DNA from: Patescibacteria group bacterium
Lineage (GTDB): Bacteria > Patescibacteriota > Minisyncoccia > Phycocordibacterales > UBA12079
DNA: 35,699 nt
Assembly: GCA_018817595.1 (NCBI GenBank)
Contig: JAHITU010000014.1
Location: 1-35,699 of the forward strand
Reading direction: 5' to 3'
In this document: one piece after another, positions 21,910 through 28,757 of the stretch
How positions within the stretch are numbered: position 1 is the first letter of the stretch
Layout of the letters: every line of letters begins with the position of its first letter
Notes under the pieces: generated by a model
Seen by the model: the letters and a program-made list of their open reading frames with translations, nothing else
The model's database searches: none
Told to the model about the DNA's origin: nothing
Position numbers and translations under genes: made by a program

Positions 21910-22422
21910 TTATTCATCATTCCTCTCTTCCATATCTTTAATAAGAATCAAAATCTTCCCACAAAAACTTTTTGCTGCTATATTTTCTTCAGGGGAAGAT
22001 CTATGCATATCTAACAGATAATTTCTCCAACCTGCATTTATAAAAAGTTTTTTGAAAGCTTTAAGCTCCTCAACCGTAAACTTCACAGCATTTTTAGGTT
22101 TACTCGAAATCAACTTTTCAACATCAAACTCAGCATCCTGAGCCAATTTCAAAAAATTCCGATGAATAGGAGAAAAAGGAGTAAGTTCTGAGGGATTTCG
22201 GCCAAAATAAATGGTCAGGCACCGAAGTTCTTCATCTATTAGCTCAATTAACATCTCACGATTAAAGATTTTTCTATAAATTTTAGCTATGATTTCGTAT
22301 CCTTTTACTATTCTAATTCCACATATTTCAGCGAACTTTTTCTCAGGAATATTTTCAACAGCTCTTTTAAATTGCTCTTTTTGAGATTGATTCTCAAAAA
22401 CAAGTGTAAAAGTTTTTTTCAT
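21910..22422 (-). CDS. Hypothetical protein, 170 aa
   Basis: Not recognised. It is soluble and helical, with the repeated pattern of charged and hydrophobic residues expected of a helical bundle. No motif is visible. The ATG follows AAGGAGGAAAG, the strongest ribosome binding site in the window. It is the last gene of a minus-strand pair with 22536-22871, and its site overlaps the stop of a possible 24-codon frame, which suggests translational coupling. Confidence 0.65.
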   Translation of the reverse strand: MKKTFTLVFENQSQKEQFKRAVENIPEKKFAEICGIRIVKGYEIIAKIYRKIFNREMLIELIDEELRCLTIYFGRNPSELTPFSPIHRNFLKLAQDAEFDVEKLISSKPKNAVKFTVEELKAFKKLFINAGWRNYLLDMHRSSPEENIAAKSFCGKILILIKDMEERNDE

Positions 22423-22431
22423 CTTTCCTCC

Positions 22432-22506
22432 TTAAATATCAAGTGACCAATTATTATTAATCATTTTTTGTAATTGATTTTTAGATTCTTCTTGGCTCTT
22501 TTTCAT
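22432..22506 (-). CDS. Possible 24-aa leader peptide
   Basis: An ATG at 22506 opens a frame encoding MKKSQEESKNQLQKM and nine more residues. Its TAA is the first half of TAAGGAGG, the ribosome binding site of the next gene. No good ribosome binding site of its own is seen. It could be chance, a coupling peptide, or the displaced end of the upstream gene. Confidence 0.3.
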   Translation of the reverse strand: MKKSQEESKNQLQKMINNNWSLDI

Positions 22507-22535
22507 ATTCTTCAATTAAATTTGAGCTTTTTTAC

Positions 22536-22871
22536 CTATTTCAGAAAGAAAATTTCAGAGCCCTGGTCTAGAGAATTATCTTTTTCAAAAACAAAATCTT
22601 TAAACCCTTTCAATGGAAATAAATTCCCATATCCATGATTATTTAAAAAATTAAATAATGAAAAAATCTCTTTACTTGTAAAGAAGATTGATAATTCATC
22701 TTCATTTGTAAGTTTAGAAATAACAACGGAAATTATATTTTTACTTTCTTCTTCTCTAAATCCACTTTCTTTCCGAAATTCTTTCTCATCAATATAGCTT
22801 ATTATAAAAGCCAAAAGAATCTTTTCAATTTCGTTAAAAAAAGAAATAAGTTTACCTTCTCCAATAGCCAT
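22536..22871 (-). CDS. Hypothetical protein, 111 aa
   Basis: Not recognised. It is acidic and helical with a hydrophobic N-terminal part (FNEIEKILLAFIISYI) that is too polar for a clear transmembrane segment. GGAGG precedes the ATG by five bases. Upstream on the minus strand is a 17-spaced promoter. It is probably cotranscribed with 21910-22422. Confidence 0.62.
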   Translation of the reverse strand: MAIGEGKLISFFNEIEKILLAFIISYIDEKEFRKESGFREEESKNIISVVISKLTNEDELSIFFTSKEIFSLFNFLNNHGYGNLFPLKGFKDFVFEKDNSLDQGSEIFFLK

Positions 22872-22917
22872 TTTTCCTCCAAAATAAAAGTTAAATTTTA
22901 ACCAACTATCTAAAAAA

Positions 22918-22946
22918 ACTATACCCTAAACACCCATAAATTACAA
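22918..22946 (-). promoter_or_regulatory. Promoter of the 22871-21910 unit
   Basis: On the minus strand: TTGTAA (22946-22941), 17 bases, TATAGT (22923-22918). The leader is about 40 nt. Confidence 0.5.
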
Positions 22947-22977
22947 TAAATTTAACACCTCAAGTCGTTGAGTTGTT

Positions 22978-23020
22978 AAATTAAGTGGACGTAGCACGTT
23001 CACTTAATTGAGCGACATGG
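22978..23020. repeat. Hairpin with GGACGT core
   Basis: AAATTAAGTGGACGT and ACGTTCACTTAATT pair around AGC. The GTGGACGT core with complementary ACGT(C/T)CAC arm recurs in the hairpin after the sunset gene at 34820. AATTGAGCGACATGG follows. Confidence 0.6.
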
Positions 23021-23110
23021 TTTTTAAGATTAAAAACTAGCAAAAATATCAAAAAAATGTTAAAAATTCAAAAGAACAGTTGATTTAAATTATAAACAAA
23101 GGAGTAAACC

Positions 23111-23317
23111 ATGAAAAAAATTGGGGAAATGACAGAACAAGAAATCATTACGGAACTTAAAAGTCGCCATCCTAAGAGAGTGAATCATTTACAAACTTTA
23201 GAAAGAACAGCTATAATTTGTTTTGAAGGAAGTCGAAAAGACAACGATATTTACAAAAGAATTTTTGAACTCAAAAATGCTTTGAGAAACCTTCATCCGG
23301 AGTTAATCGGGTGTTAA
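23111..23317 (+). CDS. Small hypothetical protein, 68 aa
   Basis: Not recognised. It is basic and helical (EQEIITELKSRH, RIFELKNALRNLH). AAAGGAG lies before the ATG. A second small gene starts 16 bases after its stop. Both gene products end in a helix of the type FELKNALRNL / FCELKHIL, so they may be distant duplicates, though this is only a visual impression. Confidence 0.6.
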   Translation: MKKIGEMTEQEIITELKSRHPKRVNHLQTLERTAIICFEGSRKDNDIYKRIFELKNALRNLHPELIGC

Positions 23318-23332
23318 TTTGGAGGGGTAATA

Positions 23333-23509
23333 ATGGGAAAAACAGCACAACAAGAAGCAATCCTTCGTTTGAGTGCTCTTCATATCACTCAATCAAGAGA
23401 TAAAGATGTTTTATATCGTTCTTCAATGCTTCAATTTGATATGCGTAAATTAAGTTTTGAAGAGTTTTGTGAACTCAAACACATATTGAGTCCATCAAAT
23501 CACCAATAG
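23333..23509 (+). CDS. Small hypothetical protein, 58 aa
   Basis: A 58-codon frame starting MGKTAQQEAILRLSALHITQ and ending HILSPSNHQ. GGAGGGG lies eight bases before the ATG, and a strong terminator starts 22 bases after the stop, which together support it as a real gene despite its size. Second gene of a pair with 23111-23317. No family is recognised. Confidence 0.62.
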   Translation: MGKTAQQEAILRLSALHITQSRDKDVLYRSSMLQFDMRKLSFEEFCELKHILSPSNHQ

Positions 23510-23530
23510 AAAATTTTTTTTCTAAACCAG

Positions 23531-23577
23531 CCCTGTATTTTGAAATGATATTTCAAAATACAGGGTTTTCTTTTTTA
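23531..23577 (+). terminator. Terminator of the 23111-23509 operon
   Basis: CCCTGTATTTTGAAAT and ATTTCAAAATACAGGG form a 16-bp perfect stem, followed by TTTTCTTTTTT. Confidence 0.92.
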
Positions 23578-23587
23578 TAAAAAACTA

Positions 23588-23593
23588 TATAAT
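23588..23593 (+). promoter_or_regulatory. -10 box of the YbaK gene, leaderless start
   Basis: A perfect TATAAT ends seven bases before the ATG at 23601, with no Shine-Dalgarno sequence. Confidence 0.65.
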
Positions 23594-23600
23594 AGCCTCT

Positions 23601-24077
23601 ATGAACATATATGAAACATTAAAAAATTTAAATATAGATTATGAAAAATACGAACATAAAGCAGTTATCAACGTAATGGAAGCCGATGAAGTTTATGATA
23701 ATTTAGGTTTTAATTTTCAAAGATGTAAAAACTTATTTTTAAGAAATGTTAAAGGTAAAAAACATTTTCTTTTTGTAACCGATGCTCATAAAGAAATGAG
23801 TCTACAAGAATTAGGAGATTTTTTAGAAGAAAAGCTAAGTTTTGCTTCTCCAGATAGGTTGAAAAAGTATTTAGATAGCGAGAGAGGACGAGTTTCTTTA
23901 CTTAATTTGATTAATGATAAAGACACGCAAGTTATTTTAATATTAGATAAATCTATTGTTGAAGCTGAAAAAGTTGGCTTTCATCCTGATTCTAATGAAG
24001 TAACTTTAGTACTAAACAAAGAGGGAATTCAGAAATTTATAGAAAGTATGGGTAATGAGGTTATTATTTATGAGTAA
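23601..24077 (+). CDS. YbaK/ProX-type aminoacyl-tRNA deacylase
   Basis: A 158-aa free-standing editing domain of the YbaK/ProRS INS family that hydrolyses mischarged aminoacyl-tRNA in trans. It resembles the PrdX/ProXp branch: N-terminal LKNLNIDYEKYEHKAV, central RCKNLFLRNVKGKKHFLFVTDAHKEM, then the LSFASPDRLKKYL segment, the VSLLNLINDK loop and the VGFHPDSNEVTLVLN strands. The likely substrate is Ala-tRNA-Pro or similar, which I cannot decide from sequence alone. Confidence 0.88.
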   Translation: MNIYETLKNLNIDYEKYEHKAVINVMEADEVYDNLGFNFQRCKNLFLRNVKGKKHFLFVTDAHKEMSLQELGDFLEEKLSFASPDRLKKYLDSERGRVSLLNLINDKDTQVILILDKSIVEAEKVGFHPDSNEVTLVLNKEGIQKFIESMGNEVIIYE

Positions 24078-24081
24078 ATAG

Positions 24082-24109
24082 TTGATTTTAATTTCAAATA
24101 GTGTAATAT
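24082..24109 (+). promoter_or_regulatory. Promoter of the candidate RNA
   Basis: TTGATT (24082-24087), 16 bases, TAATAT (24104-24109). The expected start, 24116-24120, coincides with the first base of the closing stem. Confidence 0.6.
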
Positions 24110-24116
24110 ATATGAA

Positions 24117-24228
24117 TATCTAAGCGGAGGGTGTAGTGTTTAAAAATACTGGGACCCATTGAGAAAGTTCGGGTCTGGCTTGGTTTTCACCCAAGTAACT
24201 ATAACCTAACCCTCTCGCTTAGTTTTTT
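24117..24228 (+). ncRNA. Candidate structured RNA upstream of rplU
   Basis: CTAAGCGGAGGGT (24120-24132) pairs with ACCCTCTCGCTTAG (24209-24222), apart from one bulge, and TTTTTT follows at once. Inside are three hairpins: AGTGTTT/AAATACT, GACCC/GGGTC and CTTGG/CCAAG. So about 110 nt folds into a multibranched structure with its own promoter and terminator. It ends 18 bases before rplU, so it could be an independent RNA or an attenuating L21 leader. It lacks the SRP domain IV GGAA loop motif and known riboswitch cores that I can check by eye. Confidence 0.65.
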
Positions 24229-24246
24229 AAATAAAAAATAAATATT

Positions 24247-24567
24247 ATGAAATTCGCAGTAATAGAAACAGGAGCTAAACAATTTAAAATAACAGAAGGA
24301 ACTGTTATTACAGTTGAAAAGCTTTCTAAAACAGAAGAATATAAAGCAGGAGACAAAATCACTTTTGACAAAGTGCTTTGTGTTGATGATGAAAAAACTA
24401 CAAAATTAGGAGCACCTTATATTACAGGAGCAAAAGTTGAAGCTAAATTCATTGAACAATTCAGAGGAACTAAAATAAATATAATGCAGTTCAAATCAAA
24501 ATCCAACTATTTAAAAAGAAAAGGACATAGACAAACCCTTCAAAAAGTTGAAATCACAAAAATATAA
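24247..24567 (+). CDS. rplU: 50S ribosomal protein L21
   Basis: 106 aa, normal length for L21. It starts MKFAVIETGAKQFKI and ends with the conserved KSKSNYLKRKGHRQTLQKVEI. In most bacteria rpmA (L27) follows in the same operon; here rplU is alone and rpmA lies at 33977 on the other strand. A structured region with a terminator-like end lies just upstream. No ribosome binding site is evident. Confidence 0.96.
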   Translation: MKFAVIETGAKQFKITEGTVITVEKLSKTEEYKAGDKITFDKVLCVDDEKTTKLGAPYITGAKVEAKFIEQFRGTKINIMQFKSKSNYLKRKGHRQTLQKVEITKI

Positions 24568-24614
24568 AATAAAAACAGTTTGCTAAAGCAAACTGTTTTT
24601 ATTTTATATTTTTG
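24560..24614. terminator. Long perfect hairpin at the rplU stop
   Basis: Arms of about 26 bp, built on ATAAAATAAAAACAGTTTGC and its complement, enclose the rplU stop codon. U-rich on both strands. Confidence 0.85.
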
Positions 24615-24760
24615 TAGATTTAAGAATTACGATTTAGGATTTAAGAACGGATTTTGCTTCGCAAAATCCATAACGATTAGTTTTAACTAATTGTCTTTGC
24701 GAGGAGGCACAACAGCTTGCCCGTCGGTAGGAGGGAAGCAATCTCTTCCGTCTATAATAA
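24615..24760. repeat. Composite dispersed repeat
   Basis: GGATTTAAGAACGG, then GATTTTGC-TTC-GCAAAATC, then GTCTTTGCGAGGAGG, ACAGCTTGCCCG and GAGGGAAGCAATC. The same order of blocks occurs at 31247-31400 and 33739-33830. Nothing else is seen up to 24820. Confidence 0.75.
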
Positions 24761-24824
24761 GTTAAATACACCCGATGTCTGTATAATTTAAAATTTAAAA
24801 TTTATAATTTTTAATCCTAAAATG

Positions 24825-24863
24825 TATTTAAAAATAGAAGCTATTAGCTTCTATTTTTAAATG
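24825..24863 (-). terminator. Terminator of recR
   Basis: ATTTAAAAATAGAAGCTA pairs with TAGCTTCTATTTTTAAAT. The recR stop codon lies inside the stem. Confidence 0.65.
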
Positions 24864-25461
24864 CATTTTGGAAGGTGTTATCATCCAAATACTCCAATTC
24901 TGCTCCAGTGGAAAGCCCACGACCCAAAGTTGTTATCTTGATTTTTTTGTCGGCTAGGAGCGGTTTTAGGCTTTCAGAAATGTAATCAATAGTGTTTTCT
25001 CCGTCAGGGTTTAAACTTAAAGCCAAGATAATTTCTTTCAAATCTTTATCTTTTATTTTCTTTTCTAATAAATCAATTAATTTATTAATTCGGATTCTTT
25101 GTTCAGGAGCTTTTTCTAAAACAGACACAAAACCACCCAAAACAAAATACATTCCATTATAATTTCCCACTCTTTCAATATTAGTTAAATCAGCATCTTT
25201 AGCTACAATCATTAAAACATCACTCTCTCTGTTTTTATCATTACAAATATCACAAAGATTTGAATTATATTTTTTAGAATAAAAGCGAGAACATGATTCA
25301 CAAATTCTAGAATCAGCTTTCAGATTTTTTATCGCATTAGATAATTCGATTAAAAAATAATTATCTCGAGTCAATAAAAAATAAACAAACCTTTTAGCTT
25401 GCCTGGGTCCAATTCCAGGGAATTTAGTAAATAATTCAGTTAATTTATCGATTGAGTTCAT
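24844..25461 (-). CDS. recR: Recombination protein RecR
   Basis: 205 aa, normal length. N-terminal helix-hairpin-helix (FPGIGPRQAKRFVYFLL), a C4 zinc finger with C54, C57, C70 and C73, a Toprim domain starting DVLMIVAKDADLTNIE, and the C-terminal ITTLGRGLSTGAELEYLD. It acts with RecF or RecO in single-strand gap repair by loading RecA. It is not next to dnaX here. A perfect inverted repeat covers its -10 box. Confidence 0.96.
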   Translation of the reverse strand: MNSIDKLTELFTKFPGIGPRQAKRFVYFLLTRDNYFLIELSNAIKNLKADSRICESCSRFYSKKYNSNLCDICNDKNRESDVLMIVAKDADLTNIERVGNYNGMYFVLGGFVSVLEKAPEQRIRINKLIDLLEKKIKDKDLKEIILALSLNPDGENTIDYISESLKPLLADKKIKITTLGRGLSTGAELEYLDDNTFQNAFKNRS

Positions 25462-25484
25462 AGAATATGATTATATCATATTCT
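25462..25484 (-). promoter_or_regulatory. recR -10 box inside a perfect inverted repeat
   Basis: AGAATATGAT (25462-25471) and ATCATATTCT (25475-25484) flank TAT. The minus strand reads TATAAT (25475-25470) eight bases before the ATG, so the promoter and the first bases of a leaderless message lie within one dyad. Confidence 0.6.
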
Positions 25485-25487
25485 AAC

Positions 25488-25552
25488 CCGTCTCTGCGAG
25501 CCTGCTAAGCAGTCTAAAAAAACGGGCGAAGCCTTAGCTTCGCCCGTTTTCT
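25488..25552 (-). terminator. dnaB terminator and short GCGAG repeat
   Basis: ACGGGCGAAGC and GCTTCGCCCGT form an 11-bp stem around CTTA, with TTTTTTT on the minus strand. Next to it, GTCTCTGCGAG joins CCTGCTAAGCAGTCTA, a version of the repeat at 17454 without the 60-bp palindrome. Confidence 0.8.
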
Positions 25553-25592
25553 GCATTTTATCCGCGTTCAATCCGCATTGATTCCGCGTTCT

Positions 25593-27002
25593 TTAAAAAT
25601 CATCGTCTGCTTCAGCAATGGCTGGTTCTAAATCAAAATCATCAAAATCATTTTTATCAATAGATTGGAAGGTTGCTTTCTTATCATTGAAATTCAATTC
25701 GACCTTACCAGTAGGACCATTTCTATGTTTTTCAATTAAAATTTCAGCTAAATTGGCTTTTCCCGAGCCATCTTCTTTATTCTCACGGTGAATAAACATA
25801 ACTACATCGGCATCTTGTTCAATAGAACCTGAATCTCTCAAGTCAGACAAACGGGGACGACCCCCACGACTCTCCACTGCACGAGACAACTGAGAAAGAG
25901 CAATTACCGGAATATCTAATTCACGAGCTAAATGTTTAAGAGAACGAGAAATCTCGGTTACTTGTTGCACCATAGAATCGGATTTTTGAGTCTGAGAAGG
26001 AGCCATCAATTGTAAATAATCCACAACAATCAAAGACAAATTATGTTGTCTTTTTAATTTACGGGCCACAGAACGCATATTTAAAATATTATTAGAAGCT
26101 TGGTCATCTATGAAAATAGGAGCTTTAGAAAGATTATCTAAAGATTGTCGAATTAAATTCCAGTCTTCTTCCTTGTCTAATTTGCCAGTTCTCAATTTCC
26201 AAGCATCCACCTGAGAATCAGCCGCTAACATTCTGTCTACTAATTGTTGAGAACTCATTTCTAAGGAAAATATAAGCACAGCTTTTTGGTCTTTTGTAGC
26301 AATTTTTCGAGCAATATCCAAAGCCAAAGAAGTCTTACCCATAGAAGGACGAGCCGCCAAAATAATTAAGTCCGAGTTTTGAAAACCAGCTAATTTATTA
26401 TCCAATTCCTTGAATCCTGTTGGAACACCTCTTAACTCACCTCGAGTTTCGTGTAATCGATTTAATCTTTCAAAGGCCTCTCCTAGAGAATCTTTTAACT
26501 TTACATAAGAACGAGACATCAATGAACTGGTTACATCAAAAATAGATTTTTCGGCTTTATCCAATGTGTGTTCAAGTGAATCTTTTTCAGAATAACCCAA
26601 CTCAGAAATTTGTTCTGATACGCCAATCAAACGACGCATCATATATTTCTTGTGAACTATTTTGGCATAATGTTTAGCATTAGCAGAGGAGGGAACCATA
26701 TTGGCCAATTCTGAAAGGAAATCATTTCCTCCGATTTGATCTAATTGATTATGTTCTTTTAGTTTAGTAGCAATAGTTAATAAATCAATAGGTTCCTTTT
26801 TAGAGAACAAATCCATCATAGCTCTAAAAATCAATCTATGTTTTTCAGAATAAAAACAATCATCAGATATTAAATCAATAATATCAAAGATAACATCTGA
26901 CCTTAGCATAATAGAACCTAACAAAGCTCTTTCGGAATCACCGTTTTGAGGAGGAACTCTTAACCCAGAGTTAGTAGTATAATCATCTGTAATTATTTGC
27001 AT
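25593..27002 (-). CDS. dnaB: Replicative DNA helicase DnaB
   Basis: Hexameric replication-fork helicase, 469 aa. The N-terminal DnaB domain (SERALLGSIML to about 120) is followed by a linker, then a RecA-like domain with Walker A ARPSMGKT (217-224), SLEMSSQQL, Walker B LIVVDYLQLM and RDSGSIEQDADVVMFIHR. There is no intein. The C terminus is acidic (DFDDFDLEP...ADDDF). TAGAAT ends six bases before the ATG, so the message is probably leaderless. Confidence 0.97.
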   Translation of the reverse strand: MQIITDDYTTNSGLRVPPQNGDSERALLGSIMLRSDVIFDIIDLISDDCFYSEKHRLIFRAMMDLFSKKEPIDLLTIATKLKEHNQLDQIGGNDFLSELANMVPSSANAKHYAKIVHKKYMMRRLIGVSEQISELGYSEKDSLEHTLDKAEKSIFDVTSSLMSRSYVKLKDSLGEAFERLNRLHETRGELRGVPTGFKELDNKLAGFQNSDLIILAARPSMGKTSLALDIARKIATKDQKAVLIFSLEMSSQQLVDRMLAADSQVDAWKLRTGKLDKEEDWNLIRQSLDNLSKAPIFIDDQASNNILNMRSVARKLKRQHNLSLIVVDYLQLMAPSQTQKSDSMVQQVTEISRSLKHLARELDIPVIALSQLSRAVESRGGRPRLSDLRDSGSIEQDADVVMFIHRENKEDGSGKANLAEILIEKHRNGPTGKVELNFNDKKATFQSIDKNDFDDFDLEPAIAEADDDF

Positions 27003-27208
27003 GTTCCTATTCTAACATAAATAAAAAACTCAAAAGTTTTGCTTTTGAGTTTAATAAGTGGATAAAGAGGGGACAACGAAAATCTATAATTTTCGTCTTT
27101 GCGAAGTATAAAACATTTTTTGTTGTTCCGTCCTTACGAGGAGGTCACGACAGCTTGCCCGCCGGTGAGGAAGGAAGCAATCCAGGAATCCATAATTTCC
27201 CAAAAACC
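27003..27208. repeat. Repeats upstream of dnaB
   Basis: Holds the dnaB -10 box (27009-27014), a hairpin AAACTCAAAAG/CTTTTGAGTTT, and a degraded GCGAGG repeat with GACAGCTTGCCCGCCGG and GGAAGGAAGCAATCCAGG. No gene seen. Confidence 0.65.
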
Positions 27209-27237
27209 TTTACTTTTTCAAATACATAATGTATAAA
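27209..27237 (+). promoter_or_regulatory. Promoter of the 27297-27485 gene
   Basis: TTTACT (27209-27214), 17 bases, TATAAA (27232-27237). The leader is about 53 nt and ends with AAAGGAGAG. Confidence 0.45.
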
Positions 27238-27296
27238 TATTTTAGTTTGTAGGTTTAAAAATAAAAGATAACAATAATCAAAAGGAGAGAGAAAAA

Positions 27297-27485
27297 ATGG
27301 ATATGCCAGACGGAAGAAAAAAACCATGGGAGTTAATTAGTGTAGATCTTGACCTAGGTCTTGTAACTGACAGGCTTAAAATACCCCAAGGATGGATTGT
27401 AAGGTCAAGAATAAACCATAAATCTTCTTCAATCCATCAGATCATTGTCATAGATCTCAACCACGAATGGAAAATTGATGATTAA
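27297..27485 (+). CDS. Small hypothetical protein, 62 aa
   Basis: Not recognised. It starts MDMPDGRKKPWELISVDLD, then a strand-rich part with RSRINHKSSSIHQIIVIDLNHEWKIDD. AAAGGAGAG before the ATG and a clean terminator after the stop support it. It is monocistronic and in the strong-Shine-Dalgarno class. Confidence 0.62.
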   Translation: MDMPDGRKKPWELISVDLDLGLVTDRLKIPQGWIVRSRINHKSSSIHQIIVIDLNHEWKIDD

Positions 27486-27510
27486 TTCTAATCCCGATTC
27501 TCCAAAGAAC

Positions 27511-27546
27511 ACAGCCCATGCAATTGCTACATGGGCTGTTTTTATT
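27511..27546 (+). terminator. Terminator of the 27297-27485 gene
   Basis: ACAGCCCATG and CATGGGCTGT form a 10-bp stem, followed by TTTTTATT. The stretch 27547-27696 shows nothing I can support. Confidence 0.9.
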
Positions 27547-27696
27547 ATCTAATATTTTTATATAATCCGAATGATAGAATTATATGCTTGCTTCATATAT
27601 TTATTTTTAATATTGATAATGTTTTATTAATAAATTTTTTTATTTATTATATCAAATAAATAAATTAAATGTATTATTTTTTCTTAGATTAACGCT

Positions 27697-28704
27697 TTAT
27701 TTACATTTATTTTTTATTTCACCAATACTCTTTTCAAAATCTGAATCTATTTTTTGAGTTTTGTTAAATTCATCATATTCAGAAATTGCTTTGTTTTCAG
27801 CTTTTTCTCTTGAAATTTTCCCAGATCCTTCAAGAATTCTATATTCATTGAAACTTAAAAATTTATCTACACTTTCTGCTAAATCTTCCATTTTTAATAT
27901 ATTTCTATTTTCAACTATATTTTCTATATAATCAAAAAAACTTGAAACAGTTCTTTCTAATTTTTTTATTTCTTTTTCAACTAAATAATTTTTAGCAATT
28001 TTTACATCTAATTTTAAAATCCTACCTTTAGGTGAATTTTTCCAAGTTTCCAATCCCATATTCTTCTTATTTTTATCAGATTTACTATAAATAATTTCAG
28101 GTGCAGTTTTCCCAGTGATAGCATAATGAAATTTGTTTTGAACCATAGCAAAAAAGTTTTTAGTTATATCTGATTTAGAATCATAATCGATACTACATTC
28201 TGCAAAAATATCTGTTATTTTTAAATATATTCTTCTTTCACTAGCTCGTATTGAACGAACACGTTCTAGTAACTCTTCAAAATAATCTTTACCTAATCTT
28301 GTTCCATTTTTCAATAAATCATCATCTAAAACAAAACCTTTTATAATATAATCTCTCAAAACACTAGTTGCCCATCTTCTAAAATAAGTAGCTTGTTTTG
28401 AGTTCACACGATAACCAACGGCAATAATAACATCAAGATTATAAAAATTAGTTAAGTATTTCTTGTTATCTTCAGCAGTTATTAGGAATTTCCCAATAAC
28501 TGTTTTTTTAGACAATTCTTTTGTTTCAAAAATGTTTTTTAAATGTTCATTTATTGTTGAGATACTAACATCAAATAATTCCGCCATTCTTTTTTGTGAT
28601 AACCAAACTGTTTCATTTTTAATTAAAACATCAACTTTCACTCCTCCTTCAGATGATTTATATAATAAAAATTCAATATCTTTTTCTATGATTTCTTTTT
28701 TCAT
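27697..28704 (-). CDS. RhuM family protein
   Basis: 335 aa of the virulence RhuM family. The N-terminal helix-turn-helix-like part has TVWLSQKRMAELFDVSISTINEHLKNIFE, then FYNLDVIIAVGYRVNSKQATYFRRWATSVLRDYIIKG, the conserved family block, and a helical C-terminal half. The function is unknown. In other genomes members are associated with mobile DNA or defence loci and carry a KilA-like DNA-binding arrangement. Here it sits alone, upstream of recR and dnaB and downstream of cysS. No clear ribosome binding site. Confidence 0.88.
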   Translation of the reverse strand: MKKEIIEKDIEFLLYKSSEGGVKVDVLIKNETVWLSQKRMAELFDVSISTINEHLKNIFETKELSKKTVIGKFLITAEDNKKYLTNFYNLDVIIAVGYRVNSKQATYFRRWATSVLRDYIIKGFVLDDDLLKNGTRLGKDYFEELLERVRSIRASERRIYLKITDIFAECSIDYDSKSDITKNFFAMVQNKFHYAITGKTAPEIIYSKSDKNKKNMGLETWKNSPKGRILKLDVKIAKNYLVEKEIKKLERTVSSFFDYIENIVENRNILKMEDLAESVDKFLSFNEYRILEGSGKISREKAENKAISEYDEFNKTQKIDSDFEKSIGEIKNKCK

Positions 28705-28757
28705 TTTTTAATAATTTCAATTTATCATTTAACATTTTTAACCCAAAGGAATTAAGA

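Noticed and set aside
24117-24228. Signal recognition particle RNA
   Set aside because: Size and promoter would fit, but the conserved domain IV sequence with its GGAA loop and AGCAG internal loop is absent.
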